A DNA stretch of 64,000 bases, taken from positions 1,178,001-1,242,000 of the forward strand of contig NW_025408681.1 in the NCBI RefSeq assembly GCF_020360975.1, in the 5' to 3' direction. Shown in pieces: positions 23,327 to 35,156 of the stretch. The notes under the pieces are model-generated. The model worked only from the letters and a program-made list of their open reading frames with translations. It ran no database searches and was not told the origin of the DNA. Position 1 is the first letter of the stretch. Each line of letters opens with the position of its first letter. The stretch comes from Hirsutella rhossiliensis. Lineage: Eukaryota; Ascomycota; Sordariomycetes; Hypocreales; Ophiocordycipitaceae. Position numbers and translations under genes: made by a program.

Positions 23327-23502
23327 AATTATTAATAAGCGTCGTCGGTCTCGCCTTGTCTTGCTCACGTTGCTTCTTTTCCGTGCCACCACCACCAGTC
23401 ACACACGCTCGCTTTCTTCTTTTCACTGCCCGAGCCTCCTCGCCGGCTTCCGCCCGTCGCTTTTTCCTACCGAAGCAAGTTCCTGTCGTTACCTACGCCA
23501 TC
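23017..23502. promoter_or_regulatory. Promoter and CT-rich leader of the GPI-protein gene
   Basis: It contains a long pyrimidine tract (23281-23328, CT with interspersed T), a common feature just upstream of fungal transcription start sites. No gene seen. Confidence 0.55.
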
Positions 23503-24189
23503 ATGGCCGCCATCGCTCGCTCCCTGGCCCTCTTGTCGCTGGCCGTCTCGGCGCTCGCCCGCACCAACCTGCAGGGCTGCACCTACTCTGACGAGGTGGT
23601 GGCGCCCTCGAGCATGGCTCCCTACAACAAGCGCATCTGGTACGTGCCGGAATCGGGCGAGATTTGCGAGTTTCTCGACTGCGGAGGCGGCCGCGCACCG
23701 CCCAAGACGACGGTGCCCGGGTGCCCCCTGTACAGCGGCACCGAGACGTACTCGCCGAGCTTCCTGGATGTGAAGACGGCCGCTCGCACGAGCCCGGCCA
23801 GCAGCGATGTGTCGGCGACTGACACACCGTCGTCATCGGCGCACGCATCCTCGGCATCTGGGTCTTTGGCGCACGCATCTGCGGCACGTGTGACGGTGAC
23901 CAGCGGCAGCGCCAATGTGGTGCACACGACGGCGGCGCCCACGAGCCTGCCCCGGGAGGAGGCGTCGTCCAGCTCCGGCTTCACGGCCGTGCAGACAACC
24001 AAGAGCACCGCCGTCGCCGGGCCCGCGTCTTCTGGGGCCGCGTCGTCGACGGGCTCTCGGGGAGACGGAGCGGCCAAGCCGTCGAGCAGCTCGACGCCCG
24101 TCAGCGCTGCGGCCGGGCTGATGACGACGCGTGCCGTGCTCGGATCCGCCCTCTTGGCCGGTGTGGCGGCCGGCATGAGCCTGCTGTAA
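23503..24189 (+). CDS. GPI-anchored Ser/Thr-rich cell-surface protein
   Basis: A single-exon 228-aa protein. Residues 1-19 form a signal peptide ending AVSALA. A compact cysteine module follows (about 20-80), with four Cys and the segment EICEFLDCGGGRAPPKTT then VPGCP. A long Ala/Ser/Thr-rich, probably O-glycosylated stalk runs to about 205. The tail AAAGLMTTRAV..LLAGVAAGMSLL is a typical GPI-attachment signal. The CGGGRAPP module recurs in fungal proteins often labelled 'siderophore biosynthesis', a label I do not trust, since nothing enzymatic is visible. Likely located at the plasma membrane or cell wall. Confidence 0.8.
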   Translation: MAAIARSLALLSLAVSALARTNLQGCTYSDEVVAPSSMAPYNKRIWYVPESGEICEFLDCGGGRAPPKTTVPGCPLYSGTETYSPSFLDVKTAARTSPASSDVSATDTPSSSAHASSASGSLAHASAARVTVTSGSANVVHTTAAPTSLPREEASSSSGFTAVQTTKSTAVAGPASSGAASSTGSRGDGAAKPSSSSTPVSAAAGLMTTRAVLGSALLAGVAAGMSLL

Positions 24190-24850
24190 CGGGAACGTGG
24201 CTATGTCACTGGTGGCCAGGTGTAAGACAGACGTTGGCAATACTGGGGTGGGCAAAACGGCCCGGGGGCATCTGGCGGAGCGGAGTGAGGCTGGAGACGG
24301 CCGGGCAGGTGCATGTTGCATCCATGTACTCGTATTGACTGTAAATACCAAGGAAGCGTGTTCATTTGCCTTGGATAGATGATACATACATGCATGCTGG
24401 CTACATGTACAGTGCAAGTCCATTGCGCTGAGCGGAGGACAAAAGGGAGACAAGAGAGGCAGGCCGCGGATTGCGAGCCGGAGGCCAATGGTCGGACGCG
24501 GCGTGATGGAGCCCGGCGGCAGGCAGTCAGCCACGGCGCATGCGCGGGTGGAGCAAGTTGAGCAAATGCAACCCGAGGTGCATGGCTAGATTATGCTTTT
24601 GGATCTTTTCCACGGGCCGGTATTCGTATAATACTTGACGGAGTGAATGAATGGACAGAGGAGATGGAGTGACAGATCTACATTTGGCTTTGCAATCGGA
24701 GATGCAGTACTGCGTACCGTAGGAACTCATCAAATTCGGACAGTCTTGGCGGGGGACGGCGGACGCGGGGGGGGGGCCAATGAAACAAACCACAGGTAGA
24801 TAGAAAAAGCCATTAGTGGGGGCCCCGCTGTCCGACTGTTACGAGTTTTT

Positions 24851-24916
24851 ACGGTACAGTACGGAGTACCTACAGTACCTGGGACCTACCTACCTACCTA
24901 CCCAGGTAGGTACGTA
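24851..24916. repeat. TACAGTAC / TACCTA inverted-repeat cluster
   Basis: Alternating TACGGTACAGTAC and GTACCTACAGTACC words are followed by three CCTA units facing AGGTAGGTA across a CCC spacer, giving an imperfect hairpin of about 9 bp per arm. Similar words recur in other intergenic spacers of this window. Confidence 0.75.
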
Positions 24917-25540
24917 GTGCCCGTCCACGACTCGCGTGCAAGCCCGCGGGAAATACCCTGCGGTACGTGCATCTACAGTGCATGCGTCCAGAGGCTTGCT
25001 TGGCGCCCTTGGCCCTCTTGCCCCTGGCATATTCTCACAACAGATACCCAAAACGACCACACCCCAGACAGGAACATGCACCTGACTCTGCCCCCAGGCC
25101 ACCACCGCCCCGGGCCACCGCCCCTACGACTCCTGGGGTTGGCCCTTCGCCCTAGGCACAGCTGGGCGCGTCACAGGGTCACAAGAGTACGTAAGAGGCC
25201 GTAAGTAGCCGAGTTGCGACCAGCCGGAAGCTCAAAGCACGTCCGTATCGACTGACTGTACGGTACCAAAAATACACTTCATACCGTACCCTCCTCCTCC
25301 TCCTGCCGCCCCGAACGCCGACGACGACATCGACCGCCTTTTGCATCTCGTCGCCTGTGTCGCCTTGCCTTGCTTTGGCTTTGCTTTGGCTTTGCTTTGT
25401 GCCACCGAGACTGACTCGCTCTCTTGCGTCGAGCAAAGAAGCCCCGTGACGACGCTTTCTTCGCCCCCCCCCAGAAACGCACAAACGCCAAGCCGGTTAA
25501 GCCAGGTAACAACTCTCTCTCTCGCTCCTGCTTCTTGCTC

Positions 25541-25580
25541 TGCCTTGCCTTGCCTTGCCTTGCCTTGCCTTGCCTTGCCT
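25541..25580. repeat. (TGCCT)n pentanucleotide microsatellite
   Basis: Eight uninterrupted copies of a 5-bp unit upstream of the GNAT gene. The complementary unit forms a related imperfect array near 41143-41205. Confidence 0.9.
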
Positions 25581-25933
25581 CGTGCTGCTTGTCCCCGGGA
25601 CAACCTAAACCGCCGAGATAGCATCACCACCCTCCTCCTCTCATCCCCTCTGGCGTCCCACCTTCTCTCCCCTTCACATCTCCTGGCTCCCACTGCCAGA
25701 CCACGCTCTCACACAACATCCAGATCCCGACAGCCGCCTCCTTTTTCCCTTGGGGAAAAAACCTCCCTTGCCCCCTCGAGAATGGTTGCTGCATCCATCA
25801 CGCACGTCCCTCCCTCCATCGTTGTGCTCGACCTCTACACCTACCACCGCCGGACCGCCCCCCTGTGAACAAAGGGCCCAACTGCGCCGTAAACCTCAGG
25901 GGACGAATCGATTCCATCCAGAAGAGTTCCGAA

Positions 25934-26615
25934 ATGGGCTCCCGCGCCAGCTTCGAACAGCCCCCCGTGGCCGACAAGCGCTCCTGGCTCCGTGACGGCT
26001 TCCTCCTCACCACCGACAAGTCCTTCCTCGACTCGGCCGTCGTCAACGATGCCTTTGACTCGGACCTCATGTGGTGGAACGACCCGCTCGAGCCAAAGCA
26101 GATGCAAAAGATGCTCGACAACTGCCTCACCCTGAGCATCTACGCCGTCCCCGACTCGGCAGACGAGATGAAGAGTGCGTCCCCGACCTCGCTCCATGCC
26201 CTCCCCCACTCTCCCCATTCCTTGGTGTCTCGGAATCGGCCCACAGTCCTCCGCTGACAAGGCCCACCCAGGAAACGGGGGCCTCCCCCGCAACACAAAG
26301 GGTCCAAACTTCCGAATGGTCGGCTTCGCCCGCATCGTCACCGACTACGTCACCTTTGCCTACCTCACCGACGTCTTCGTTCTCGAAGAGTTTCAGCGCA
26401 AGGGCCTCGCCTCGTGGATGATGCGCGCCCTCAAGGAGCTCGTCGGCGAGTGGCCCAACCTGCGCGGCCTCATCCTCATGACCCACGACAAGGCCGCCGC
26501 CCGCATGTACCAGCGCGAGCTCGGCGCCGTCGACTTTGACCAGGGGCCCTCGGCTGGGCTCGTCCTGCTCGAAATGGGCGGTCGCGGCAAGAAGGACGTG
26601 CCGGCGGACCACTGA
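25934..26615 (+). CDS. GNAT-family N-acetyltransferase
   Basis: Transfers an acetyl group from acetyl-CoA; substrate unknown. Exon 1 is 25934..26174 and exon 2 is 26272..26615 (donor GTGCGT, acceptor CCCAG), giving 194 aa. FRMVGFARIVTDYVTFAYL followed by DVFVLEEFQRKGLASWMM is the classic GNAT beta4/motif A, with the pyrophosphate-binding Q-R-K-G-L-A loop. LRGLILMTHDKAAARMYQRE is motif B with the conserved Tyr. The start ATG follows a stop-free but family-unlike leader and gives a conserved-looking MGSRASFEQ. It is convergent with TRM7. The acetyl acceptor could be a small amine or metabolite rather than a protein; the sequence does not decide. Confidence 0.88.
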
Positions 26616-26818
26616 GATGACGTGACGAAATGACTGCGTTCCAACCTGCTGGCAGTCGTGGATGCTCGATAGTTGCGCATTCAATTTGGAGGATGGATTT
26701 TTGCTTCTTTTGTTCTGGCTCCTCCTGTCCCCGTCCTTCAACAGGGACCGTGGGACATTGCGCGACCGCCTTCTTTTTCGACCCTTTTTGTTCGTTCCAG
26801 TCCCTCATTGATATCAGT

Positions 26819-28198
26819 TCACCGCCTAGACTGTGCGGCTCGCATTTCGACGGCGCGCTTGTACGGCGGAGCAATGGGTGGCTGCACGGGGTCCAGCGAG
26901 ACGTAGTCCTTGGGTAGCTGGTACGAGGCATCGGAGTCAAAGGCCGATAGATCGCCACAAGCAATAAAAGGCGCAATCCACCTTGTGCTTTTCGCTCTCG
27001 TCCCGACATCGTTCTCCTCGAGCGTCTCGTCGTATACTTCTATTTCGGAGATTCCTGGTGCATGTCCTGGGTCAGCATTCGGGCTGGGCTCACAGGCCCA
27101 TGCCCCTGTCGATGGATTTTGCATGACGGCCCCGGCAACAACGGGCAGCTGCATCTTCCTCTCCCCGGCCAAGTGTTCCAACCGCCGTCCCACCCCGAGC
27201 GGCTCCTCGAGGCTCGCGCGGAAGCCGGCGGGCGGGCGAAAGTTGAGGCAGACGATGAAGGCCTCGACGCTGCTGGCGCGGCTGCTGCGGGGCTTGGCGA
27301 CGACGACCCTCTCGAAGAAGATGCTGAGCTGGGCGTAGAGGACGTCGACGTTGCGGCCGCGGAAGATCTTTGCGACGAACTTGCCGCCGGGCTTGAGGAC
27401 GCAGAGGGCCAGGTTGAGGGCGGCGAAGAGGAGCTGCGACTGGATGTAGATGTCGAGGTCGTGCAGGCCCGTCACGTCGGGGGCGCCGTCGCTGAGGACG
27501 AGGTCGACGCGGTGGCGCGAGGAAGAGGAGGAGGCTTCGTCTTGGTCGGCGGCGTCGGCGGTGTTATAGCCCCCCGGGTCCAGGGCCGAGAGCAGCAGCG
27601 GCACCGTGGCTGGGTGCGTGATGTCTGCGCGCAGCGTGGTGATGCCCGCGAGGGGGGAGATGGGCTGCAGATCGATGGCGACGATTTTGACGTCTGCGCG
27701 GGCCTGCTGCTGCTGCTGCTCCACCTCGTCGTCGTGCTGCCGCCGCGGCTCAGCCGCCCCCGATGTCGCTGCATCTTGGCCGCCGGCGACGATGCCGAGC
27801 ATCTGCTGCCGCAGCCGGGCCTCGCGGTCCTGCCACGCGGCGCGCCCGAAGCGCTCCCCGCGGATGAGCACGCGCGAGAGCACCTGGGACCAGCTCCCCG
27901 GGGCGGCGCACAGGTCGACGACGCGCGAGACGTTGGCGAAGAGGTCGAATTCTGGGGGTAAAAGACAGGCGTGTCAGTGTTTTTTTCTTTTTTTCACGCA
28001 CAGCTCCGTCCATCTTCTTCCCTCCTTTTGACCTGCTTTCTGTATGTTTGTGTGGTGGTAAAGCAGGCACCGAGGAAACGGAGGGAGCGTGGTACCTTCG
28101 TCGAGCTGCAGCAGCTTGAACGCGCTTCGCGCGCGCCAGCCCTGCTCCTTGGCCAGCCGGTAGTAGGCGTCGCGCTTGTCCTTGGATGACTTGCCCAT
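26819..28198 (-). CDS. TRM7: tRNA 2'-O-ribose methyltransferase, FtsJ family
   Basis: Methylates riboses 32 and 34 of the anticodon loop of certain tRNAs, working with Trm732 and Trm734. Exon 1 is 28198..28096 and exon 2 is 27951..26819, giving 411 aa; yeast Trm7 has 310. The catalytic K-D-K-E set is visible: Lys28 in [12 protein letters not shown] (the Glu-Phe forms at the splice), Asp in [16 protein letters not shown], Lys in [11 protein letters not shown] and Glu in SSVEAFIVC. The SAM loop is [10 protein letters not shown] (47-56). The C-terminal [15 protein letters not shown] block is typical of Trm7. Residues about 66-121 are an insertion absent from the compact family core, containing a five-Gln run. 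It lies tandem and downstream of MON2 on the same strand. Confidence 0.95.
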
Positions 28199-28599
28199 TA
28201 TTGCGGGCGACGGGCGCTGACGATGAGAGAGAGGTTCGTCGTGGGGGTTGGAGGAGGAAGCGGCGAGCTAAATTTTCGAGGGGGGTGGCAGAATAAACCT
28301 CATAGCTTCGCGGGCGGGGCTACCCTATAGCTCCGGGTGCCGGATTTACAGGGCGCGTTGGTGATGCTCCTGACCAAATAAGATGATGGATTTCTGTTTT
28401 GAAATACCCGCCAGGAAACAAGATGCAATACCAACGAGTCCTGTCCAGTTTGTCGTCTGACAGCTCTTGCCAGCCCGTCTCCAAGTACGAAACTGACACT
28501 GCCCTGAGGATCGCCACGTTGTCAGCTCATCCTCCATCGTCTAGAAGCCACATTTTCCATCAACTGTCTCGTACACAACGCCGCTCACACACACAAAAT
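28199..28599. other. Spacer between MON2 and TRM7
   Basis: The 3' flank of MON2 and promoter of TRM7. No gene or notable repeat seen. Confidence 0.6.
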
Positions 28600-31500
28600 T
28601 TAAACAATGCCCATCTCTCCGCCAATAACCCCCAGAGCATCCCTTAGCAGCTTCTGCACCTCCCTGTCCCCCTCCACCCCAAGCGACTTCACAATCAGCG
28701 GATACAGCTTCAACAGGTGCCGCCTCCCCTCGCCCCTGGCGCCGCCGAGAGCCGGCATGGCCTCGCCCTCGCTCTCTAGCTCCACCAACTTCCTTAGAGT
28801 CCAGAGTAGCTCCTTGCGCTGGCTCAGCGGCTGCGGCATCTTCCCCCGTAGCGGCTGGTCGGCCGCGTAGCCGCGTATCGTCAGTGCGCATCGCAGTATG
28901 AGGAGTGGCGCGGCTGTGCTGGCGATCCGGAGCCGGAGGACTTGGGACGAGTCAAATTCCGATTGTGAGGCTGGCTTGGGCGCTGCGGCTTCGGTGGAAT
29001 TGCCGTGCCCTGCTGATGCGAGCGAGAAGAGCTCGTCAAAGGAGACATAGGCAACTCGCATTCGTCCCGTGGGCGCAACCGCCGTTGTGCGGCCCGGGGG
29101 CAGGGTATAAAGGGACACAAGCTTAGCACCGGCATCGGGCCCCGCACCGTCACCGTCGCCCTGCTTGTCAACGAGGAACCTCTCGGCCGCGTTGACGCCG
29201 TGGATTATCGACGTCCGGAAGAGGCTCTCCGTGTATGCCCTGCGAGTCTTGTCCTCGATGGTATCCCCGCCGAGAGATGGGATGATGAGTGTACGAAGTT
29301 TACGGAACGACTCAATGTCAAAATCCTCGTCGTCTGCCAAGTTGGACCCGGGCGGAGCGCTGTCTGCGTCTGCGCCGAGGATGCCATCTGCCACTGCAAC
29401 GACAATGGCCCAGATGCGCTGGACTGTCTCCTTCGGTATATCAAGAGCAGCCAGTTGGGGAAGTGTGGCCCCCAGGACCTCCAGCACGGAAGAAGTCGCT
29501 AACCGCCACGGCGGAGAGGACTTGGTGACGATGGGGAACCGGTACTTCAGCGCAATGGGCATGCACAGAGCAGACAAGGCGTTTGCGAGAGCGCCGCTTG
29601 TATAGACATCCTCGACCGAGGCATGGCTCGAGATGAGTTCATGTAGCATCTTCATGCCCGCCTTGGACATGGCGACAAAGGTTCGTTTTGCGTTGCCGCT
29701 GGTTCGGCCCCTCTCGTACGCCAAGACCACAAACTCGGAAACCTGGTTCACAATCGCCGAGGGGACGCCATCAACGTCAGTCCGGATCATTTGCATGGCT
29801 GCTAGAACCTGGGTCTGGAGAGGTGTGGCGTGCTCCACATCAAGCACGTAGGTGCCCATCGATGCCTCCTCGACGGTCTCACGCAGCAGAGTGAGCATCC
29901 TTCTGACCCTCTCTACCGTCATGCTGCCCTGCAAAAGCATGTACACTTTGCAGAGTGCAGCGACGTACGCAATCAGACAATTCTGGTTGTCTTCGGCCTT
30001 GGCGCTGGCGTCGGCCGGGCGCTTCGACGTCGGGATCCCGCGAGACCAGAGGTCCCACACGCTCTCAACCGACGTCTCATTAAAGGTCGCCTTCTTCTCA
30101 TCGCCAAATTGCGACAGAATGTGAGTCAGCGCCTTGAAGGTTGCTGTGTTGATGTCGAGGACCTGAAAGTCGAGGAGCCCGGTCAAGTGTTCAAGCAGCT
30201 CGCGCCAGAGACGGTTGAAGGACTGATGGGTCGTGAGCACGTCAAGATAGTCAGCGAGCAAGCCCGAGATGCCGTTGATGACGACAACGGCAGTCCCATG
30301 CCACTCCAATCTCTCGCTTTCTGCGATGTCGTCCTCGTCTGCTGCGGCCTTGAGCTCCGCCTCTAGCGAGGACAGGAGCCTGAAAATGACCGACTCGACA
30401 CATGCAGACCAAGCCTCCGCGCTGAGGCGGTCGCCATAGGCGTCGAATATTCGGAGAAGTGTCTGGATTGCGCTGTTGCGCACCTCGAGCCTTTCGTCGG
30501 TCGTGACCGACGTCAGCCGGAGCAGGAGCAGCATCCACAATGCCGCATCTGACCCCTTTTGGCCCCGATCAGCCGCCAGCCTTTCGAGGCCGGACTCATC
30601 AGCGCCGCGCTTCATGATGAGTTCCTCGGTAATGTCAAGAGACATTTCGTTGGCAGATAGGAAGTCGGACAGAACCCAGAAGAAGGTGACGGTCTGCAGC
30701 GAGACCAATTAGTACTTCTACCTGTATGAGGGATTTACAGCGCAGGTCCAGACTCACCGTCAACGCAATGTTAAGATCGTCGTCCTGCGAACAAAACTTG
30801 TAAAGCGTATCCACCAGAGTGAGGAAGCAGGACTTGGGCAGAGATGGAAGAAAGTCCGAGCAGATAAGCTGCAACGAGCTAAAAGACGACCGCACGAGCT
30901 TGGACGATCGCGTTGTGAGAATGCCGGCACTGGTTGCTGACTTGAGTTTCTCCTTGAACACTGGCTGCTCCGTTTCAAAGACGCTTCCAATGATGTCGAA
31001 TGCCGTGTCCCAGCCACAGACGAGATTCTCACCGCAGCCCTCAATGATGCTCTTCAAGCTCTCGAGCAGGATTCTGTGAACGTCAATGTCGGTGGCGTGG
31101 TCCGCGACCGAGCCACCACGAGCGTGCCTCAGCAGGGGAGTCAGTGCATCTCTCAGGGCCCCCAACACCCGCAGCTGAGTCGGACCCCGAGAGTCGCCGT
31201 TGGTATCTTCGCCATCGCCCGGCATGCCAGCGGCCACGCTGGCGGCCTCGAGCATCAGCCGTGACAGTGTTTCTGCCGCCTTGACTCTCACTGGTGGAGC
31301 CATCGACAACGAGCCGAGCTTGTTGATGAGCTCCTTGATCAGCTTGTGCCAGCCGGATGCGTCGGGATCGCTTGTAAGCAGCCTGTCGATATTGATGGTG
31401 GCGATTTCTCCGAGTTTGGTTAAGGCAAAGAGAAACTCCTGGGTCGACGCGCCCGAAGCCTGATTTGAGAAACTCAGCATGCGCCGGTGCTTGTCCGAGC

Positions 31501-34167
31501 CTGGCCGGCGTGGCTCGGGGGTGGCGGCAACCGGTGACGACCGCGGTTTACCGTCCGCCTGCGACTTATTCGTAGTTTGTTGCTCGAGGAGACCACACAC
31601 GGCCTCGACAACTTCGACAAAGGAAGCGTTTGGATAGTCGACGCTGCTTTCGATCAGTCTCGACGCCGCCGTTTCCACCGCCCGCACCTCGTTGCTAAAG
31701 TTTGTCATGAGCGAGCTGGCGTCATTCTCGCCCGTCTGATCAAGGCTGCGACCGAGGGAAGGCGTCCGCCCAGTAGCCTTGCCGGTGGTGAATAGGACAA
31801 AGTCAGCTTGCTGTAGCGTCTCGAGAATGATTCCCCAAGCGGGGCCGAGAGTCGGTCCTAGAGCAATGCCAAGATTCAGGAGAGCGCGCAGGCAGAGCAA
31901 ATTGCGCGTGTTCAGGGACGGTGCCGGCGAGGTATCCATGGACGCCTGACGCTGTTTCTCCGCTGCTGCCGAGGACGAAGCAGACGTCGGCGTGAGACCA
32001 TCGACGCCGAGAAGCCCGCGGGCGTTGCTGAACAAAGTGCTCGTTGGCGTCTCAGGCTGCGGGCTGGGTGTTGACGGCTTCATCAGACCCGAGCTATGGC
32101 ATGCGGTGAGGACGTTGGGTGGGACGGCGGACTTGCCGAGCGTCGTCAGGAACGCATCTCTAGGCGTTGATAAGTGCAGGAGCCCGGCCACATGGGCGAA
32201 TCTTTGAAAGGCCCGCACCAGTCCGTGGTAGTATTCCTGGTCCAGGGAGGCGTAAAGGAACGTCGAGCAAGTTGCCAGGATGGCAGGCCAGCATTCGTCG
32301 ACAATCGAGGCGCAAACTTTGATGTCTTCATGCATCGGGTGGTCCTCTAGTTCGAGGGGATTCAGAGGAACTGGGTTTTTCTTGAACGAGGAGGACGCTG
32401 ATCTCTCTACACCACCTCCCCCCTTTGGCAACGGGCTCTCCGCTGCAGAATGAGTCGAAGCGGGCGAGGCATGGCCATTGTCATGCTTGGCAAGTGCCTT
32501 TCTGCGGTTTCGTCCTTCGCCAGGGACTGTGAGCGGGAGAATGAACTTGGCCAGCCCATCAGACAAGGACGAGATGCAGGTCAAGACTAGACTGTAGATG
32601 TAGGATTCAGGGATGGGGGGCGGCTCGGTCTTGTCTAGCTGATCGATGCATGGAACGCGAACGGAGCTCCACTGGACGCTGATTCCCGCATTAGAGCTCT
32701 CGGGCCCAAGCGGACCGCCGCCGATGATGCCGGTCATGCCACTGGCCTCCAGCATGGCCTGATCGGATGGAGCGCCGGGCGCATGGGCCGTGTCGGCCGC
32801 CGGCAGCGTCGATTGGCTACCGAGGCCAATGACGGCCGGCTTCTCGGTGCTCAGCCTGACAAATGTAGCCACAAGGGTCTTCATGATGTCCTTCTGGCCG
32901 TATTTGGCGTCATAGAGAGCATAGATGCGCCGCACCAGGGCGTGTTCGGCAAATATGCCCCGGAACATTTCCATGCAGAGCGCCCTCTTCCACAGGGCAG
33001 CGTCTTGGTCAAGCAGCTGCGTCAGGATCTCAAAGGCCTCGCCGCACTCTGATGGCAGAATGCCCATGTGCCGTCGCAGCATCGTGTACAGGATGCGGAC
33101 TAGCCTTACCGTTGTGGCAAACGGCGGCTTCCCCTTGAGCGCGCCAAAGACCAAGGGTATGACCCGAGCGCGGAGGATCTGGGCTTGCTCCGGGTGAGTC
33201 GTAAAGACAGTGGCATGGTTAGTGATGACGGACTCGATGAGTTCCAGCCCGAACGTCTGCGGTAGGCCCGAGAAGCGCAGAAACTCCGGTCGTTGATTTT
33301 CGGTGATGAGACACAAGTCGTTGAATATCTGATGTTACTTTAGAATTCGGACGTGAATGGTGGATTCGAGGAGAGGAACCCTTACTCTGTACGCGTCCAG
33401 CGCCGACGCGCAAAGGGCGACCTGTCCGGCAGCGGACGGGGCCTCACCGGCCACCGGTGCATCGGACGCATTTTCTGAGCCAAGTCAGCCAGAGTTTCCT
33501 TCGTCATGGCGTGATCAGGCACGTACTGTCTTCGGCTACTACCTTGTCAAACACGGAGACGACCAACTGCTGCAGAGTGGCGGCGGCCGTGTTGTTCACA
33601 ATGGCGTTCTTACTGCTCTGGAGAATGAAGCAGACGTTCAAGGCTGTCACCAACAGGTCGCCCTTGAGATCAGGCGCATAGTTTTGCAGCAGGGACGGCA
33701 GAGCCTGGAGAATCTTGAGCTGCACGTCCAAGCCGGCCGACGATGCCTGCATCAGCGCCTCGAGGACTTGGTTCAGCTTTGAGCGCGGCAGGGCGCGCGC
33801 GACGATGAGCCGCTGCAAGCAGACGATGGCGATGCCCGTGAACTTTGCATTCTTGGTGCCGCACGCGATGATGAAGGGATTGACGAAGCTGGGCTTGTGC
33901 GACAGCTCTGAGAGGCGTGGTCAGACGGGGCGAAAGGATGCTGGGGGGGACAGGACGGGTTGGACGCACGATCAGCAGCAGCCTGCTCCGAGACGTTTCC
34001 GAGTTGCTTCAGCTCCTCTAGAGACTTGTCGGCAGCCTAGAGCGCGAGGCTGTGAGAAAAGGAACTGGATGCTCTGGCGGGAGCCATACCTGTCGCAAGT
34101 CATTGTGCTTCCTCTTGCTCTCCTGAACGAGGTTGACCAGCTCCGTCATCAGCAGCTGCGTCGTCAT
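28600..34167 (-). CDS. MON2: MON2 endosome-Golgi trafficking protein
   Basis: A large HEAT-repeat scaffold related to Sec7/BIG Arf-GEFs but lacking the Sec7 domain. It acts with Neo1/Dop1 in endosome-to-Golgi transport. Exons are 34167..34090, 34036..33970, 33907..33527, 33474..33386, 33328..30758 and 30693..28600, giving 1759 aa against 1636 in yeast. Splicing rebuilds the N-terminal DCB-like region (LLMTELVNLVQESKRKHNDL, then IIACGTKNAKFTGIAI). The HUS-like region includes RIFNDLCLITE (after the exon 4/5 join) and a long helical repeat body. A Ser/Thr/Pro-rich disordered segment lies near the middle. Exon 6 begins TVTFFWVLSDFL and ends in a conserved-looking helical C-terminus. Four of the five introns cluster in the first 850 bp, as is common for long fungal genes. 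All donors are GTRNGK-like. Confidence 0.93.
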
Positions 34168-34449
34168 GATGGGCGATGCAACCCGTCCGTCCGCCCGTCG
34201 GTGAGCTTGCAAGCCCGTCCCTCATCCATGCAGCGACAAGGTTGACGCGGCAACTGTTCCTTTTTCAAATGCCAACGACGCCTTACTCGGGGTTTCCAGG
34301 CAGTCTGCTCAACCATGCGCCAACTGTCAAGCAGGTACCTCTACTTCGTACAAGGAGACGTGGCAGTATCTCCCAGAGCCACACCGCCCAGGCCTCGCCA
34401 ACTTTTGGCATATATAACTACATAAGACGACGTATTGACATTTCGTTTA

Positions 34450-34548
34450 GCCAAGATGGCCGAGTGGTTTAAGGCGATGGTTTTAAGCCTTTTGCGTGCT
34501 TTAACACCATTATCGAGAGATTCCAGGGTTCGAACCCCTGTCTTGGCA
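34450..34548 (+). tRNA. tRNA-Leu (anticodon UAA) with 17-nt intron
   Basis: The acceptor stem GCCAAGA pairs with TCTTGGC, with discriminator A. The D arm follows TGGCCGAGTGG. The anticodon stem ATGGT (34477-34481) pairs with ACCAT (34506-34510), and the anticodon is TAA at 34484-34486. A 17-nt intron (34488-34504) sits at the canonical position after base 37. A long class-II variable arm precedes a T arm containing GGTTCGAACCCC. A T run just after the gene (34550-34554) is a likely RNA polymerase III terminator. Confidence 0.95.
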
Positions 34549-35156
34549 GTTTTTGCCGGGGCTGCTGATTTTCTTTTGCGCTCAATTCCTTTTTGTACCA
34601 TTCGCCTTTTACTATGTGTATGAAGGAGGCCTTGCCTGATCCGGGAACCAGACATGAGCTTTTGGGGCTGGAGATGCAGTTCTGAGTGAGTCGTGACCGT
34701 GTGGCTGCTACATGGCACGCTTAACATGTCCGGATCCATTCTACTGCGCTTCGGATTTGCGAGGCGAGGCAAATGGAGGCTCGCAAGTGCAGAACCCTCT
34801 CGCCAGAAATACAATGGATATTCCCATCGCAGCAAGTAAGCCACGGGGCGCCAGCAGCATCGAATTCGACGTGTGCTTTCCAACTGCAGATGCATGGGCC
34901 CTGCGGCAATTTGACTTGATGCAACATTGGCACACGCGGCTACGTGCCATTCAAATAGCTTAAACTGTCTGCTGTGCTTTTCCTCTCCAACCAAGAGAAC
35001 AAATCAAATCTCGCCAATGATTGAGAAAGCCAGCCCCTTTCATGCAATCATCCCTGAGGCCAACTGTTAATAGCTGCACTGCAACCGCGGACCGGGCCGA
35101 CATACTAACGCCTCAGAGTCAACCTGACTCTTGCTATGAAATCACGCCCATCTCAC
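34549..35156. other. Intergenic region
   Basis: Between tRNA-Leu and the 3' end of the PRPP synthetase gene. Only short unrelated open frames; nothing further seen. Confidence 0.65.

Larger units (their letters stand above)
24190..25933. other. Intergenic region with simple repeats
   Basis: No convincing gene in 1.7 kb. It holds a TACGGTACAGTACGG and CCTACCTACC / GGTAGGTA inverted-repeat cluster (24851-24915), GCTTTG hexamers (25370-25402) and a TGCCT array. The 3' part is the long pyrimidine-rich leader of the acetyltransferase gene. Confidence 0.6.
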
